Assembly: GCA_938010765.1 (NCBI GenBank)
Contig: CALLVX010000024.1
Span: 1 to 64,000, forward strand
Source: an uncultured Flavobacteriaceae bacterium
GTDB taxonomy: Bacteria; Bacteroidota; Bacteroidia; Flavobacteriales; Flavobacteriaceae
Length of the DNA stretch: 64,000 bases
Reading direction: 5' to 3'
Below are positions 35,115-42,783 of the stretch, one piece after another; position 1 is the stretch's first letter; each line of letters opens with the position of its first letter. The notes under the pieces were generated by a model, which saw only the letters and a program-made list of their open reading frames with translations, did not search any database and was not told the origin of the DNA. The translations under genes and the position numbers were made by a program.

Positions 35115-36389
35115 CTACGCGCCTTCGGTGATAGTAGCTTCGGGCCCAAAATGGCGGTACTTTCCTAAAAAGAGCAACGGTATAGATCCTAGCACAAATG
35201 CAAAGGCAGCGTATAATAAAATTTGATCATAACTTCCGGTACTCGTATAAGACCTACTAAATATATAGGGGCCAAAACCGGCCCCAAGGGCAAAGAAACT
35301 GTAGAGCATACCATAGATAGTAGAATAATACTTCATCCCAAAATATTTGGAAACCAAAAACCCAAGGATATCATATTCGACCCCTGCAGCGAATCCTAGA
35401 ATGCAAATAGCAACAAGTGCCATGGAGTAACTTACCTCCGGCTGAAAGAGTAGGTAGCAAGAAATGGCGGGTGCGCATAACAATATAAAAGAAATTAAGG
35501 GCGCCCAAAAACGATCGATCAAATACCCCCCAATTACGCGACCCAATAACACGGAATACCCCAAGAAACTAGCAAGGATCACAGCTTGATTGAAGTCAAA
35601 ACCTTTGGAGCTCAACATTTTTTCCAGATTGGGGATAGGGCCTCCTATTGCAAAAGAAATCGGGATAAAGGCCAATGCCAACAACCAAAACTTCTTGTCT
35701 CTAAAGGCTTCCCCAAGGCTCATACCATATACTTCAGTGGTGACCAGTTCGGGGAACTCTGCCTTTAAGGCGGCAGCTCTTTTTGATACTCGCTTATCAT
35801 TTATATCTCGAAACCAAACAAATGCAATGGGCAGTGCTATCAACAAAGGCAAAGCGCCCATACCGAGATAGGCCATCTTCCAGCCGTAGTTTTCTATCAA
35901 ATAAGAAGCGTATAGTTTAGCGGCAGCACCAAAAAGGCCGGTTCCCATAAGTGTAACACCTAAGGCCAAACCTCGGTTTTTATGAAACCAATTATTAACA
36001 GCTCTTGTCCATGTCATGGGCAACGTTCCCGCACCTGTTATAGAAAGCAAGGCCCAAAGTGTAAGGTAAAGAACCTTGTTACCAGTGTTTAAGGCAAATG
36101 CTATAAAAGTCAGACCAAACAAGAGTACAGCGGCCAGTACCGTTTTGCGCACCCCGTATTTATCCGCAACCAAACCGATCAAGGGACTCATTACAATCGC
36201 AGCGATTGTAAAAATTGGTAATCCGAGCATCACATCATCCATACCCCAACCGAATTGTTTCGTCAAGGGAATGGCAAAAACCCCGATCGTATAAAAAGGC
36301 AATGGGGACATTCCCAATCCGATGCCAAATGCCGAAGAAAGTACCACCCTCCAGCCATGTTTAAATTCGCTTAGATTTGAAAAATTCAT
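35115..36389 (-). CDS. MFS transporter, oxalate:formate antiporter/monocarboxylate-like
   Basis: 424 residues, twelve membrane segments. GVFAIPLTKQFGWGMDDVMLG, GLVADKYGVRKTVLAAVL and MTWTRAVNNWFHKNRGLALGVTLMGTGLFG match the OFA/MCT branch. Probably transports a monocarboxylate or dicarboxylate across the inner membrane. First gene of the minus-strand unit at operator site H; another MCT-like transporter is encoded at 57.2 kb. Confidence 0.9.
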   Translation of the reverse strand: MNFSNLSEFKHGWRVVLSSAFGIGLGMSPLPFYTIGVFAIPLTKQFGWGMDDVMLGLPIFTIAAIVMSPLIGLVADKYGVRKTVLAAVLLFGLTFIAFALNTGNKVLYLTLWALLSITGAGTLPMTWTRAVNNWFHKNRGLALGVTLMGTGLFGAAAKLYASYLIENYGWKMAYLGMGALPLLIALPIAFVWFRDINDKRVSKRAAALKAEFPELVTTEVYGMSLGEAFRDKKFWLLALAFIPISFAIGGPIPNLEKMLSSKGFDFNQAVILASFLGYSVLLGRVIGGYLIDRFWAPLISFILLCAPAISCYLLFQPEVSYSMALVAICILGFAAGVEYDILGFLVSKYFGMKYYSTIYGMLYSFFALGAGFGPYIFSRSYTSTGSYDQILLYAAFAFVLGSIPLLFLGKYRHFGPEATITEGA

Positions 36390-36540
36390 AGTATGTATTG
36401 TTTGTTTGGTTGGGAATTTCCTTTAAAAACACGCTCAAATACAGGATTTTAGCGCATTTTTGAACAAATAAAAATTGAAAAAATCCTTTTAAAACTATTG
36501 ATTTTAGTAGGATATGACCTGAAATTATTCATAAATTTAA

Positions 36541-36580
36541 TGATTAATCACATTAATAGTTAATTAAATTAACTATTTTT
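36541..36580. promoter_or_regulatory. Operator site H (tandem), between divergent units
   Basis: TTAA half-sites begin at 36544, 36553, 36560 and 36569 (0/9/16/25), then TATTTTTA toward the plus strand. It lies between the MFS/CpcT operon (minus) and the DUF3598-leuCD2 operon (plus). Confidence 0.78.
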
Positions 36581-36621
36581 AAACATCAAAATAGAAAAGT
36601 AACCATTTTTAGTCAAGAAAC

Positions 36622-37140
36622 ATGAGTAGGCCCGAGTTAAAATTATTTCCGAAACATGAAGGTATTTGGGAAGGAACATATAAAAGAATAGGAGCAGATG
36701 GCAAACTGATCGATCAATGGAAAAGTCGCCTAACCTGTATTTTGCTTCCCGATAACAAATACCACCAAGTGAATGAATATATCTGGGACGATGGTTTTAA
36801 AGAATGTCTCGACTTTGGTGTGTGCCCTTTCAATGAAAAGAACGAATTGATTTTTGAAAATCCTAGATTGAGCGGTAAAGCTTGGGAAACCGGGCGTAGT
36901 GTTGTCCTTATTTGGGAATACAAACATCGCCCCGGTATGATGCTATTCGAACAAATTGACCTTATAGGTAATGATGACCATCGCATTCGGGTCTGGAAAT
37001 GGTCTGAAGGAGACACTTTCAATGGAATTACGATGATCGAAGAACGCAAGGTCTGTGGTAAAGAAGGGATAGACCCCCAATTTTGGATCGACCTTCCAAA
37101 GAACAGAACCAATGGTCAGGCATCAAGATCTGATAGCTAA
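36622..37140 (+). CDS. DUF3598-like lipocalin-fold protein
   Basis: 172 residues without signal peptide. The opening KHEGIWEGTYKRIGADGKLIDQ, then KYHQVNEYIWDDG and SVVLIWEYKHRPGMMLFEQIDL, resembles DUF3598 proteins, lipocalin-fold relatives common in cyanobacteria. Such folds bind hydrophobic ligands in a barrel. It is the first gene after site H, ahead of a second LeuCD-type hydratase. Together with the CpcT/CpeT proteins it makes at least four lipocalin-type proteins in the regulon. Confidence 0.6.
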   Translation: MSRPELKLFPKHEGIWEGTYKRIGADGKLIDQWKSRLTCILLPDNKYHQVNEYIWDDGFKECLDFGVCPFNEKNELIFENPRLSGKAWETGRSVVLIWEYKHRPGMMLFEQIDLIGNDDHRIRVWKWSEGDTFNGITMIEERKVCGKEGIDPQFWIDLPKNRTNGQASRSDS

Positions 37141-37183
37141 TGATGCCAGCCAACCTACACGAATTTAAAAAACACCTCTCATT

Positions 37184-38452
37184 ATGGGAATGACCATTAC
37201 CGAAAAGATTATGGCCCGCAGTAGCGGCAGAGATAAAGTAATACCAGGTGAATTAGTCTGGACCGATATACAATCTGTAATGACTATGGATTATCTAGGG
37301 AAAACTTGCTTTGATAAATTTAGGTCCCTCGGTAAAACAGAAGTTTTTGATAAAAATCGAGTTATTTGTGTTTCTGACCACTTGGTTCCGCCGCCAAATC
37401 AGAAGTTTGCCAATATGCTGAATGAATGGCGCGAGGTTGTAAAACAACATGACATTACCAATTTTTATGATTTAGGAAGGCAAGGTATTGCACATCAGAT
37501 TATGGTGGAACAAGGCCATGTATTACCCGGAACGATTAGCATAGGAACCGATTCCCATGCGAATACCTACGGGGCGGTCGGCGCTATGGGAAATGCCATT
37601 GGTGTTACCGATGCAGCTGTTGCTATGGCGACAGGAAAAGCTTGGTTTCGCATTCCACAATCGGTTAAGTTTAATATTACCGGCAAATGGCAACCCTGGG
37701 TAATGGCGAAAGATTTAAGTCTTCATATAATGGGGATGATGCATTGGAACGGTCATTTATTATACAAATCCTTGGAATTCACAGGTCCGGCAATTGAGAG
37801 TTTGAGTATGGCAGGTAGAATGACACTTTGTAATATGACGGTTGATCTTGGTGCCAAAAACGGAATTGTGGCTCCAGATAAAATTACCGAAAGATATCTT
37901 CGCAATCGCACGAATGAGAAATGGGATTTCGTTGCAAGTGATGATGATGCTCTATATGATATGGTCTATGATATTGATATTTCTGACTTGGCGCCTACCA
38001 TTGCTTTGCCAGGAAAATTAGATGATACCGTTACCGTTGACAAATTGATCGGCACAAAATTCAACAAGGCATTCGTGGGCACCTGCACGAATGGAAGACT
38101 TGAAGACATTGCCACGATGGCAAAAATCCTCAAGGATAAGCAGGTGCATAGAGATGTGAATATGATTTTAGTACCCGCGAGTCAAACCGTATACCTTGAA
38201 GCGCTTCAAGCGGGTCATCTAGAGACTTTGATCAAGGCCGGTGTTGCCATAGATACACCTAGTTGTGCTGCTTGTGCAGGAATCCATACAGGTGTTGCTG
38301 GTGATGGTGACATTGTTTTAAGTGCGGGTAACCGAAATATGACAGGTCGTATGGGTAGTAAGAAAGCCCAGATTTATTTAACATCGCCTTCCGTAGTTGC
38401 CGCATCTGCCGTTGCAGGAGAAATTACAGACCCTAGAACATTCGATATTTAG
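37184..38452 (+). CDS. Aconitase-family hydratase large subunit, second copy (LeuC-like)
   Basis: 422 residues. The iron-sulfur ligands are seen in GTCTNGRLEDIA and TPSCAACAGIHTG; ISIGTDSHANTYGAVGAMG and RMGSKKAQIYL are conserved. Compared with the copy at 17.0 kb, the CGPC motif is CAAC and several substrate-region residues differ, so a different substrate is likely. Its partner small subunit is not adjacent: an FAD amine oxidase gene lies between them. Confidence 0.9.
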   Translation: MGMTITEKIMARSSGRDKVIPGELVWTDIQSVMTMDYLGKTCFDKFRSLGKTEVFDKNRVICVSDHLVPPPNQKFANMLNEWREVVKQHDITNFYDLGRQGIAHQIMVEQGHVLPGTISIGTDSHANTYGAVGAMGNAIGVTDAAVAMATGKAWFRIPQSVKFNITGKWQPWVMAKDLSLHIMGMMHWNGHLLYKSLEFTGPAIESLSMAGRMTLCNMTVDLGAKNGIVAPDKITERYLRNRTNEKWDFVASDDDALYDMVYDIDISDLAPTIALPGKLDDTVTVDKLIGTKFNKAFVGTCTNGRLEDIATMAKILKDKQVHRDVNMILVPASQTVYLEALQAGHLETLIKAGVAIDTPSCAACAGIHTGVAGDGDIVLSAGNRNMTGRMGSKKAQIYLTSPSVVAASAVAGEITDPRTFDI

Positions 38453-38455
38453 TAG

Positions 38456-39802
38456 ATGAAAAGAAGAACATTCATCCGTAGCACGACGGCGGCAGGGTTG
38501 GCCTTAGGCCTTACCCCTGTTGCGTGCGCGACCCCTTCGCTCGATACTGAAATATTGATTTTAGGTGGTGGTCTTTCGGGATTATACCTCGCCTTTTTGC
38601 TTGAAAAAGCCGGGAAAGATTACATCCTTTTGGAAGGAAGTGATCGCTTGGGTGGCCGAATGTTCACAAGAAAAGACATTCATCGTGATGTGGGGGGAAG
38701 AGGCATTGGTGATAAATATACCGAGGTAATGAAATTGATCGAGGAGTTTAATACCGAGATGATCGACATTACCGACTATATGCGTTCCCCAACTGCTATC
38801 TACCTCGATGGGCAGATATACGACCAATGGCCAGATCCTTCCACCAATCCTAGCTACTTACAGTTTTCCGCTTTCGGAAAATCAACGCAATTAACAGCGC
38901 TTGACCAATGGTATCAAAAACCAGCATTAGACGAAGTCTATAGTGAACTCTTGACAAGAAACGGGCTCACAGAGGAACAGATCGATCTGGCGAACATCAG
39001 TGCCAATTACAACGACATTAGAGAAACCTCGGCTATCAATGCCTACCATAGTGCCGCCTTTCGAAAATTCAATGGTTCGGAGCGAATCTTAAATTTCAAA
39101 GGAGGAACGGCAAATTTTATAAACGCCATTGCCGGAAGTCTTAAAAAACAGGTCTTAACGAACAAGATGGTTACCAAAATAGATGACCAAAACGAAAAGG
39201 CAACAGTACATTGTAAAGATGGTACTCGCTATAGCGGTAAGAAAGTAGTCGCTACTCTACCATTCTCGACCCTGCGCGACGTGCATATGAATACCTCTTT
39301 TAATACCAACCAAGAGAAGGCCATTCAACAGCTAGCATATACCAACATTACCCAAATACACTTAGAACATACGGAGGCTTTTTGGGAAGAAGACAGACTC
39401 CCGGCGGATATGTGGACGGATACGCCCTTAGAACGGATCATGAACATGAGCTCCTCCCCGACCGAAAAACAGTTGGCGTGTTGGGTAAATGGGACGGGGA
39501 CCGCTTTTTTTGACGATATGAACGAAGCTGAAATTGCATCGTATACCATTAAAAAAATCAACGAAATACGACCGGCCTCCGAAGGTAAAATAGCATATCT
39601 GGGCGTTCAAAATTGGGGGCAATATAAATATAACAAAGGTGCCTATGTAGAATTTGGCCCGGGACAGGCGGCTTGGTTTTTAGATATGATCAAACCGGCT
39701 GGGAATATCCATTTTGCGGGTGAACATACCGCACACAAATCGCGTGGTATGGAAGGAGCCGCAGAATCTGCCAAACGGGTTTTTAACGAATTAATGAAAT
39801 AA
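38456..39802 (+). CDS. Exported FAD-dependent amine oxidase-like flavoenzyme
   Basis: 448 residues. The N-terminus has a twin-arginine signal (MKRRTFIRSTTAAGLALG) followed by a possible lipobox (PVACA), so it is exported folded with FAD. Dinucleotide motif EILILGGGLSGLYLA and EGSDRLGGRMFTRKD; C-terminal FAD motif HFAGEHTAHKSRGMEGAAES, typical of monoamine oxidase/polyamine oxidase/protoporphyrinogen-oxidase-like enzymes. A periplasmic oxidation of the imported compound is a reasonable guess. It starts 3 bases after the leuC-like stop, splitting the two hydratase subunit genes. Confidence 0.88.
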   Translation: MKRRTFIRSTTAAGLALGLTPVACATPSLDTEILILGGGLSGLYLAFLLEKAGKDYILLEGSDRLGGRMFTRKDIHRDVGGRGIGDKYTEVMKLIEEFNTEMIDITDYMRSPTAIYLDGQIYDQWPDPSTNPSYLQFSAFGKSTQLTALDQWYQKPALDEVYSELLTRNGLTEEQIDLANISANYNDIRETSAINAYHSAAFRKFNGSERILNFKGGTANFINAIAGSLKKQVLTNKMVTKIDDQNEKATVHCKDGTRYSGKKVVATLPFSTLRDVHMNTSFNTNQEKAIQQLAYTNITQIHLEHTEAFWEEDRLPADMWTDTPLERIMNMSSSPTEKQLACWVNGTGTAFFDDMNEAEIASYTIKKINEIRPASEGKIAYLGVQNWGQYKYNKGAYVEFGPGQAAWFLDMIKPAGNIHFAGEHTAHKSRGMEGAAESAKRVFNELMK

Positions 39803-39813
39803 ACATTTATACC

Positions 39814-40338
39814 ATGATAAAAGGAACATGTTGGGCCGCCGAAGACTATGTAATGGCCTATGATATTATCATTCAAGAATATTGGACCTCGGCCATTGAT
39901 GCTACCGAGAACAGCAAATGGGTAATGGCAGGCGTTAAAGAAGAATTCAATAAAGAGAACGCTTTTAAAGATAAAGGGTTCACATTCATTGTGGCAAATC
40001 ATAATTTTGCCGGTGGTGGAAAATCTATTGAACACGTAATTGCGGGCCTAATGGGTGCTGGTATTAAGGCTGTTTTCGCAACAAGTTTCGCAAGATTACA
40101 GTTTCGCAATGCCATCAATTACGGGCTTCCATTTGTTACCTGTGATGGAATCGGCAAAGGCTGTGAAACGGGCGATGAACTGGAATACGACCCTAAAAGC
40201 GGTATCATTCGCAACCTCACCAAAAAGACTGAATTTCAGTCGGTACCTGCCGCTCCGTTCGTGGCGGAAGTGGGCGAAGCTGGCGGGCTAATGAATTATG
40301 TACGTAAAAAAATTGCCAAAGGAGAGCTAATCGAATAG
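39814..40338 (+). CDS. Aconitase-family hydratase small subunit, second copy, altered SRE motif
   Basis: 174 residues. Swivel-domain features are kept (FARLQFRNAINYGLPF, EVGEAGGLMNYV), but the normal NFGCGSSRE segment is NFAGGGKSIEH: the Ser is kept, the Arg is Ile and the loop is one residue longer. In aconitase-family enzymes this Arg binds a substrate carboxylate, so the specificity should differ from the first LeuCD. The N-terminus also lacks the usual DTDxIIP motif (it reads TSAIDATENSKW). Last gene of the site-H plus-strand unit. Confidence 0.85.
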   Translation: MIKGTCWAAEDYVMAYDIIIQEYWTSAIDATENSKWVMAGVKEEFNKENAFKDKGFTFIVANHNFAGGGKSIEHVIAGLMGAGIKAVFATSFARLQFRNAINYGLPFVTCDGIGKGCETGDELEYDPKSGIIRNLTKKTEFQSVPAAPFVAEVGEAGGLMNYVRKKIAKGELIE

Positions 40339-40493
40339 CCCGTTACATCAAATTTGTTTGATTTTTATTATGCCCTACCCTATGTTTGCTTAAATCCATT
40401 TCGCGAATACAATAGTTACGCGTAAAGCGTATCTTAATCGAAATTTACTTGGAATAGAGGATGACTTTTTTTTGCAATTCATCTAATTTTTAA
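40339..40493. other. Spacer before operator site I
   Basis: Non-coding; no hairpin terminator or repeat could be recognised. The full gap to the next gene is about 300 bases and contains operator site I. Confidence 0.4.
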
Positions 40494-40531
40494 TGATTAA
40501 CTATATTAATTATTAATTATATTAACTATTT
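40494..40531 (+). promoter_or_regulatory. Operator site I (tandem), upstream of the aldolase operon
   Basis: TTAA half-sites begin at 40497, 40506, 40513 and 40522 (0/9/16/25), followed by TATTTTTA. The aldolase ATG is ~115 bases further, so the leader is longer than at most sites. Confidence 0.78.
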
Positions 40532-40645
40532 TTAGTACATTGTTGCATCACATTAGGATTCAATCTGAAAATCCTACAAAAATATATGCCTGGTTTACTT
40601 AAAAGATATGCTTTAGTACTACAGGCAAACCTAGCATAACATCGT

Positions 40646-41407
40646 ATGAGAGAAAACCAACTAAAGAAAAGAATAAGCGAAGGAAAGGCGGGTTTAGGAG
40701 TAATTTCTCCGACCATCGACCCCACAATTTGTGAATACATAGGACTTCTGGGAATGGATTTCTATATGATCGATGGAGAGCATGGGGCCATTACCGCTTC
40801 AGACGTCACCAATATGGTGCGCGCCTGTGAATTAAGAAATACTACTCCCCTGGCGCGAATAAGAAGCGTAGATACAAAACTTATACTGCAATACATGGAT
40901 GCCGGTATCATGGGCGTCATGATGCCAACAATAGATACTACCGATGATGTAAAAACCTTGGTGGAAGCTATAAAATATCCGCCTTTTGGAAAAAGAGGTT
41001 TGGGTCCGGTCAGAGCATCCGACTATATGCAAGGGCCGATGAATCAAGAAGAATATGTGACCTTTGCCAATGAGCAAACATTGGTGATGCCACAGATAGA
41101 ATCTATGGAATGTGTAAAAAACCTTCCTGAGTTGTGCAAGATAGAAGGTGTTGACGGTTTCATTATTGGCCCTAGGGACTTGGCAATGTCTATGGGGTAT
41201 TATGACAGCCCTGCACACGATGAGGTGAAGAAAGTATTAGATGAGATTTTTGCCACAATTTTAGATTCCGGCAAATGGTTCGGCACGGTAGCTGGCAACG
41301 CTGCAGGGGCCGAAGCACTCATTAAAAAAGGTGCCTCGATGGTCATGAATTCCGTTCAGGGCTTAATTAAAACTTCGGGCAACGCATTTCTACAAGCAAG
41401 AAAGTAA
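40646..41407 (+). CDS. HpcH/HpaI-family aldolase/lyase
   Basis: 253 residues. LGMDFYMIDGEHGAITASDV, LARIRSVDTKLILQYMDAG, MPQIESMECVKNL (metal Glu) and FIIGPRDLAMSMG are the signatures of metal-dependent 4-hydroxy-2-oxo acid aldolases and related lyases. Predicted product: pyruvate or a homologue plus an aldehyde or acid. That fits the presence of a dedicated E1-E2 pair in the regulon. First gene of the site-I unit with the HapK-like and SDR genes. Confidence 0.9.
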   Translation: MRENQLKKRISEGKAGLGVISPTIDPTICEYIGLLGMDFYMIDGEHGAITASDVTNMVRACELRNTTPLARIRSVDTKLILQYMDAGIMGVMMPTIDTTDDVKTLVEAIKYPPFGKRGLGPVRASDYMQGPMNQEEYVTFANEQTLVMPQIESMECVKNLPELCKIEGVDGFIIGPRDLAMSMGYYDSPAHDEVKKVLDEIFATILDSGKWFGTVAGNAAGAEALIKKGASMVMNSVQGLIKTSGNAFLQARK

Positions 41408-41423
41408 TTGTTCAATAAAGTTT

Positions 41424-41452
41424 CTGTCACATCGAGCGGAGTCGAGATGCGA
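41424..41452. repeat. Short dispersed flavobacterial repeat (TCACATCGAGCGGAGTCGAG type)
   Basis: The word CTGTCACATCGAGCGGAG followed by TCGAGATGCGAG is a widely dispersed intergenic sequence in Flavobacteriaceae. A shortened relative (GTAGTCGAGACC) is at 13.57 kb. It lies between the aldolase and HapK-like genes; no function known. Confidence 0.45.
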
Positions 41453-41477
41453 GTCAGAAAGGATAATAAATAAAGTT

Positions 41478-41789
41478 ATGTCAGCACTAGTCGTATTATT
41501 TAATTTAAAGGATCAAAGTGCCAAAGAGGCATATGAGCAATGGGCCAAAACCACTGACGTGCCTACAGCGTCCAAAATGAGTTGTGTAGACGACTTTAAA
41601 GTCTTTAGGCTGGGCAATATAATGGGTACCGAAAACCCTTCGCCATACCAGTATTGTGAGGTATTACAGATAAATGACATGAATAAGCTTGGCGAAGAAG
41701 CCAGTTCAGAGGCCATGCAAAAAGTAGCTGCGCAATTTCAAACATTTGCCGATAACCCGATGTTTATCATTTCCGAACAAATAGCATAA
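41478..41789 (+). CDS. HapK/RedY-like small protein
   Basis: 103 residues: ALVVLFNLKDQSAKEAYEQW, then FKVFRLGNIMGTENPSPYQYCEVLQI. The pattern matches the REDY-like HapK family, a dimeric ferredoxin-like fold named after prodigiosin-cluster proteins HapK/RedY. No catalytic residues are evident. In prodiginine clusters these proteins are tied to pyrrole chemistry, which is suggestive beside the CpcT/CpeT-like genes. It starts about 70 bases after the aldolase and 13 bases before an SDR. Confidence 0.65.
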   Translation: MSALVVLFNLKDQSAKEAYEQWAKTTDVPTASKMSCVDDFKVFRLGNIMGTENPSPYQYCEVLQINDMNKLGEEASSEAMQKVAAQFQTFADNPMFIISEQIA

Positions 41790-41802
41790 ATAAGTTCTTA
41801 GT

Positions 41803-42636
41803 ATGTATAATTTAAAAGGAAAAACAGCCATCGTAACCGGTTCGGGAAGAATAGACGGCATCGGCGAGGCTATTATTTTAAAACTGGCGGAACAAGGGTG
41901 CAATGTTGTCATTTCGGACATCGGTGTTGCGCAAGGCGAAAATTTTAGCCAGGAGCATATTGGTACTACGGATGATATGGAAACGATTGTCAAAAAAGCC
42001 AGGAACAAAGGGGTAAATGCAACGGCCATCGTATGTGATATTCGTTTTGAAGACCAAGTAGCCAAGTTGATTCAAAAAACCCGGGATGCTTTTGGCAGTG
42101 TAGACATTATGGTGAATAACGCAGGTGTAGGTTATATAATGGAGCCTTTTACCGAGTTTAAGGAAGAAAGCTGGGATGCCGTGCTCGATGTGAATCTCAA
42201 AGGGGCCTTTTTATGCTCAAAGCACGCCGCCATTCAAATGATCGAACAAGGCAAAGGCGGTGCTATTATTAATATTGCCAGCCAAGCTGCCAAATCGGGT
42301 TTTCCTTTTGCCGCGGCCTATACCGCCTCAAAACATGGTATGATCGGTCTTACCAGGTCCAACGCCGTTGAATTGGGAGCCTATAAAATACGCGTAAATG
42401 CGGTTTGTCCCAATCACATTACGACAGGTTTGGGGCATTGGCAAAACAAATTCTTTAGTGACAAACTCGGGTTGGAATACGATGATTATCTCCAAGCAAT
42501 TGTCGACAAAAATCCTTTGAAACGCACCGGATTGGTCGAAGACATTGCAAAAGCCGTCGCCTTCTTAGCATCCGACCAAGCAGATTATATTACGGGAGAA
42601 GCCATGAACGTATCGGGAGGAGAGGAATACCATTAA
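41803..42636 (+). CDS. Short-chain dehydrogenase/reductase (SDR)
   Basis: 277 residues. NAD(P) motif TAIVTGSGRIDGIGEAI with an extended glycine loop, DIMVNNAGVGYI, catalytic INIASQAAK and FAAAYTASKHGMIG, and the C-terminal GEAMNVSGG. Canonical Ser-Tyr-Lys present. Probably oxidises a hydroxyacid or alcohol intermediate made or used by the neighbouring aldolase. Third gene of the site-I unit. Confidence 0.92.
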   Translation: MYNLKGKTAIVTGSGRIDGIGEAIILKLAEQGCNVVISDIGVAQGENFSQEHIGTTDDMETIVKKARNKGVNATAIVCDIRFEDQVAKLIQKTRDAFGSVDIMVNNAGVGYIMEPFTEFKEESWDAVLDVNLKGAFLCSKHAAIQMIEQGKGGAIINIASQAAKSGFPFAAAYTASKHGMIGLTRSNAVELGAYKIRVNAVCPNHITTGLGHWQNKFFSDKLGLEYDDYLQAIVDKNPLKRTGLVEDIAKAVAFLASDQADYITGEAMNVSGGEEYH

Positions 42637-42647
42637 AGAGGTAAACA

Positions 42648-42709
42648 CAAATACAAACTCAAAAAACAAATTCAAAATTCCTTTTGGGAGAAAATAGAAT
42701 TTGTATTTG
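42648..42709. repeat. Inverted repeat of the CAAATACAAA family
   Basis: CAAATACAAA at 42648-42657 and TTTGTATTTG at 42700-42709 are perfectly complementary, so this copy can fold into a hairpin behind the SDR gene. The same words occur at 9.73 and 25.58 kb. Just downstream, CCGCCTTCGCGGAAA at 42750-42765 is another common flavobacterial repeat word, also at 49.24 kb. Confidence 0.45.
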
Positions 42710-42783
42710 ACACTTGAACTTTAAAAGCATCATATCATTTTGCAATTTCCCGCCTTCGCGGAAAAGACAAGAAAAACTTATTC

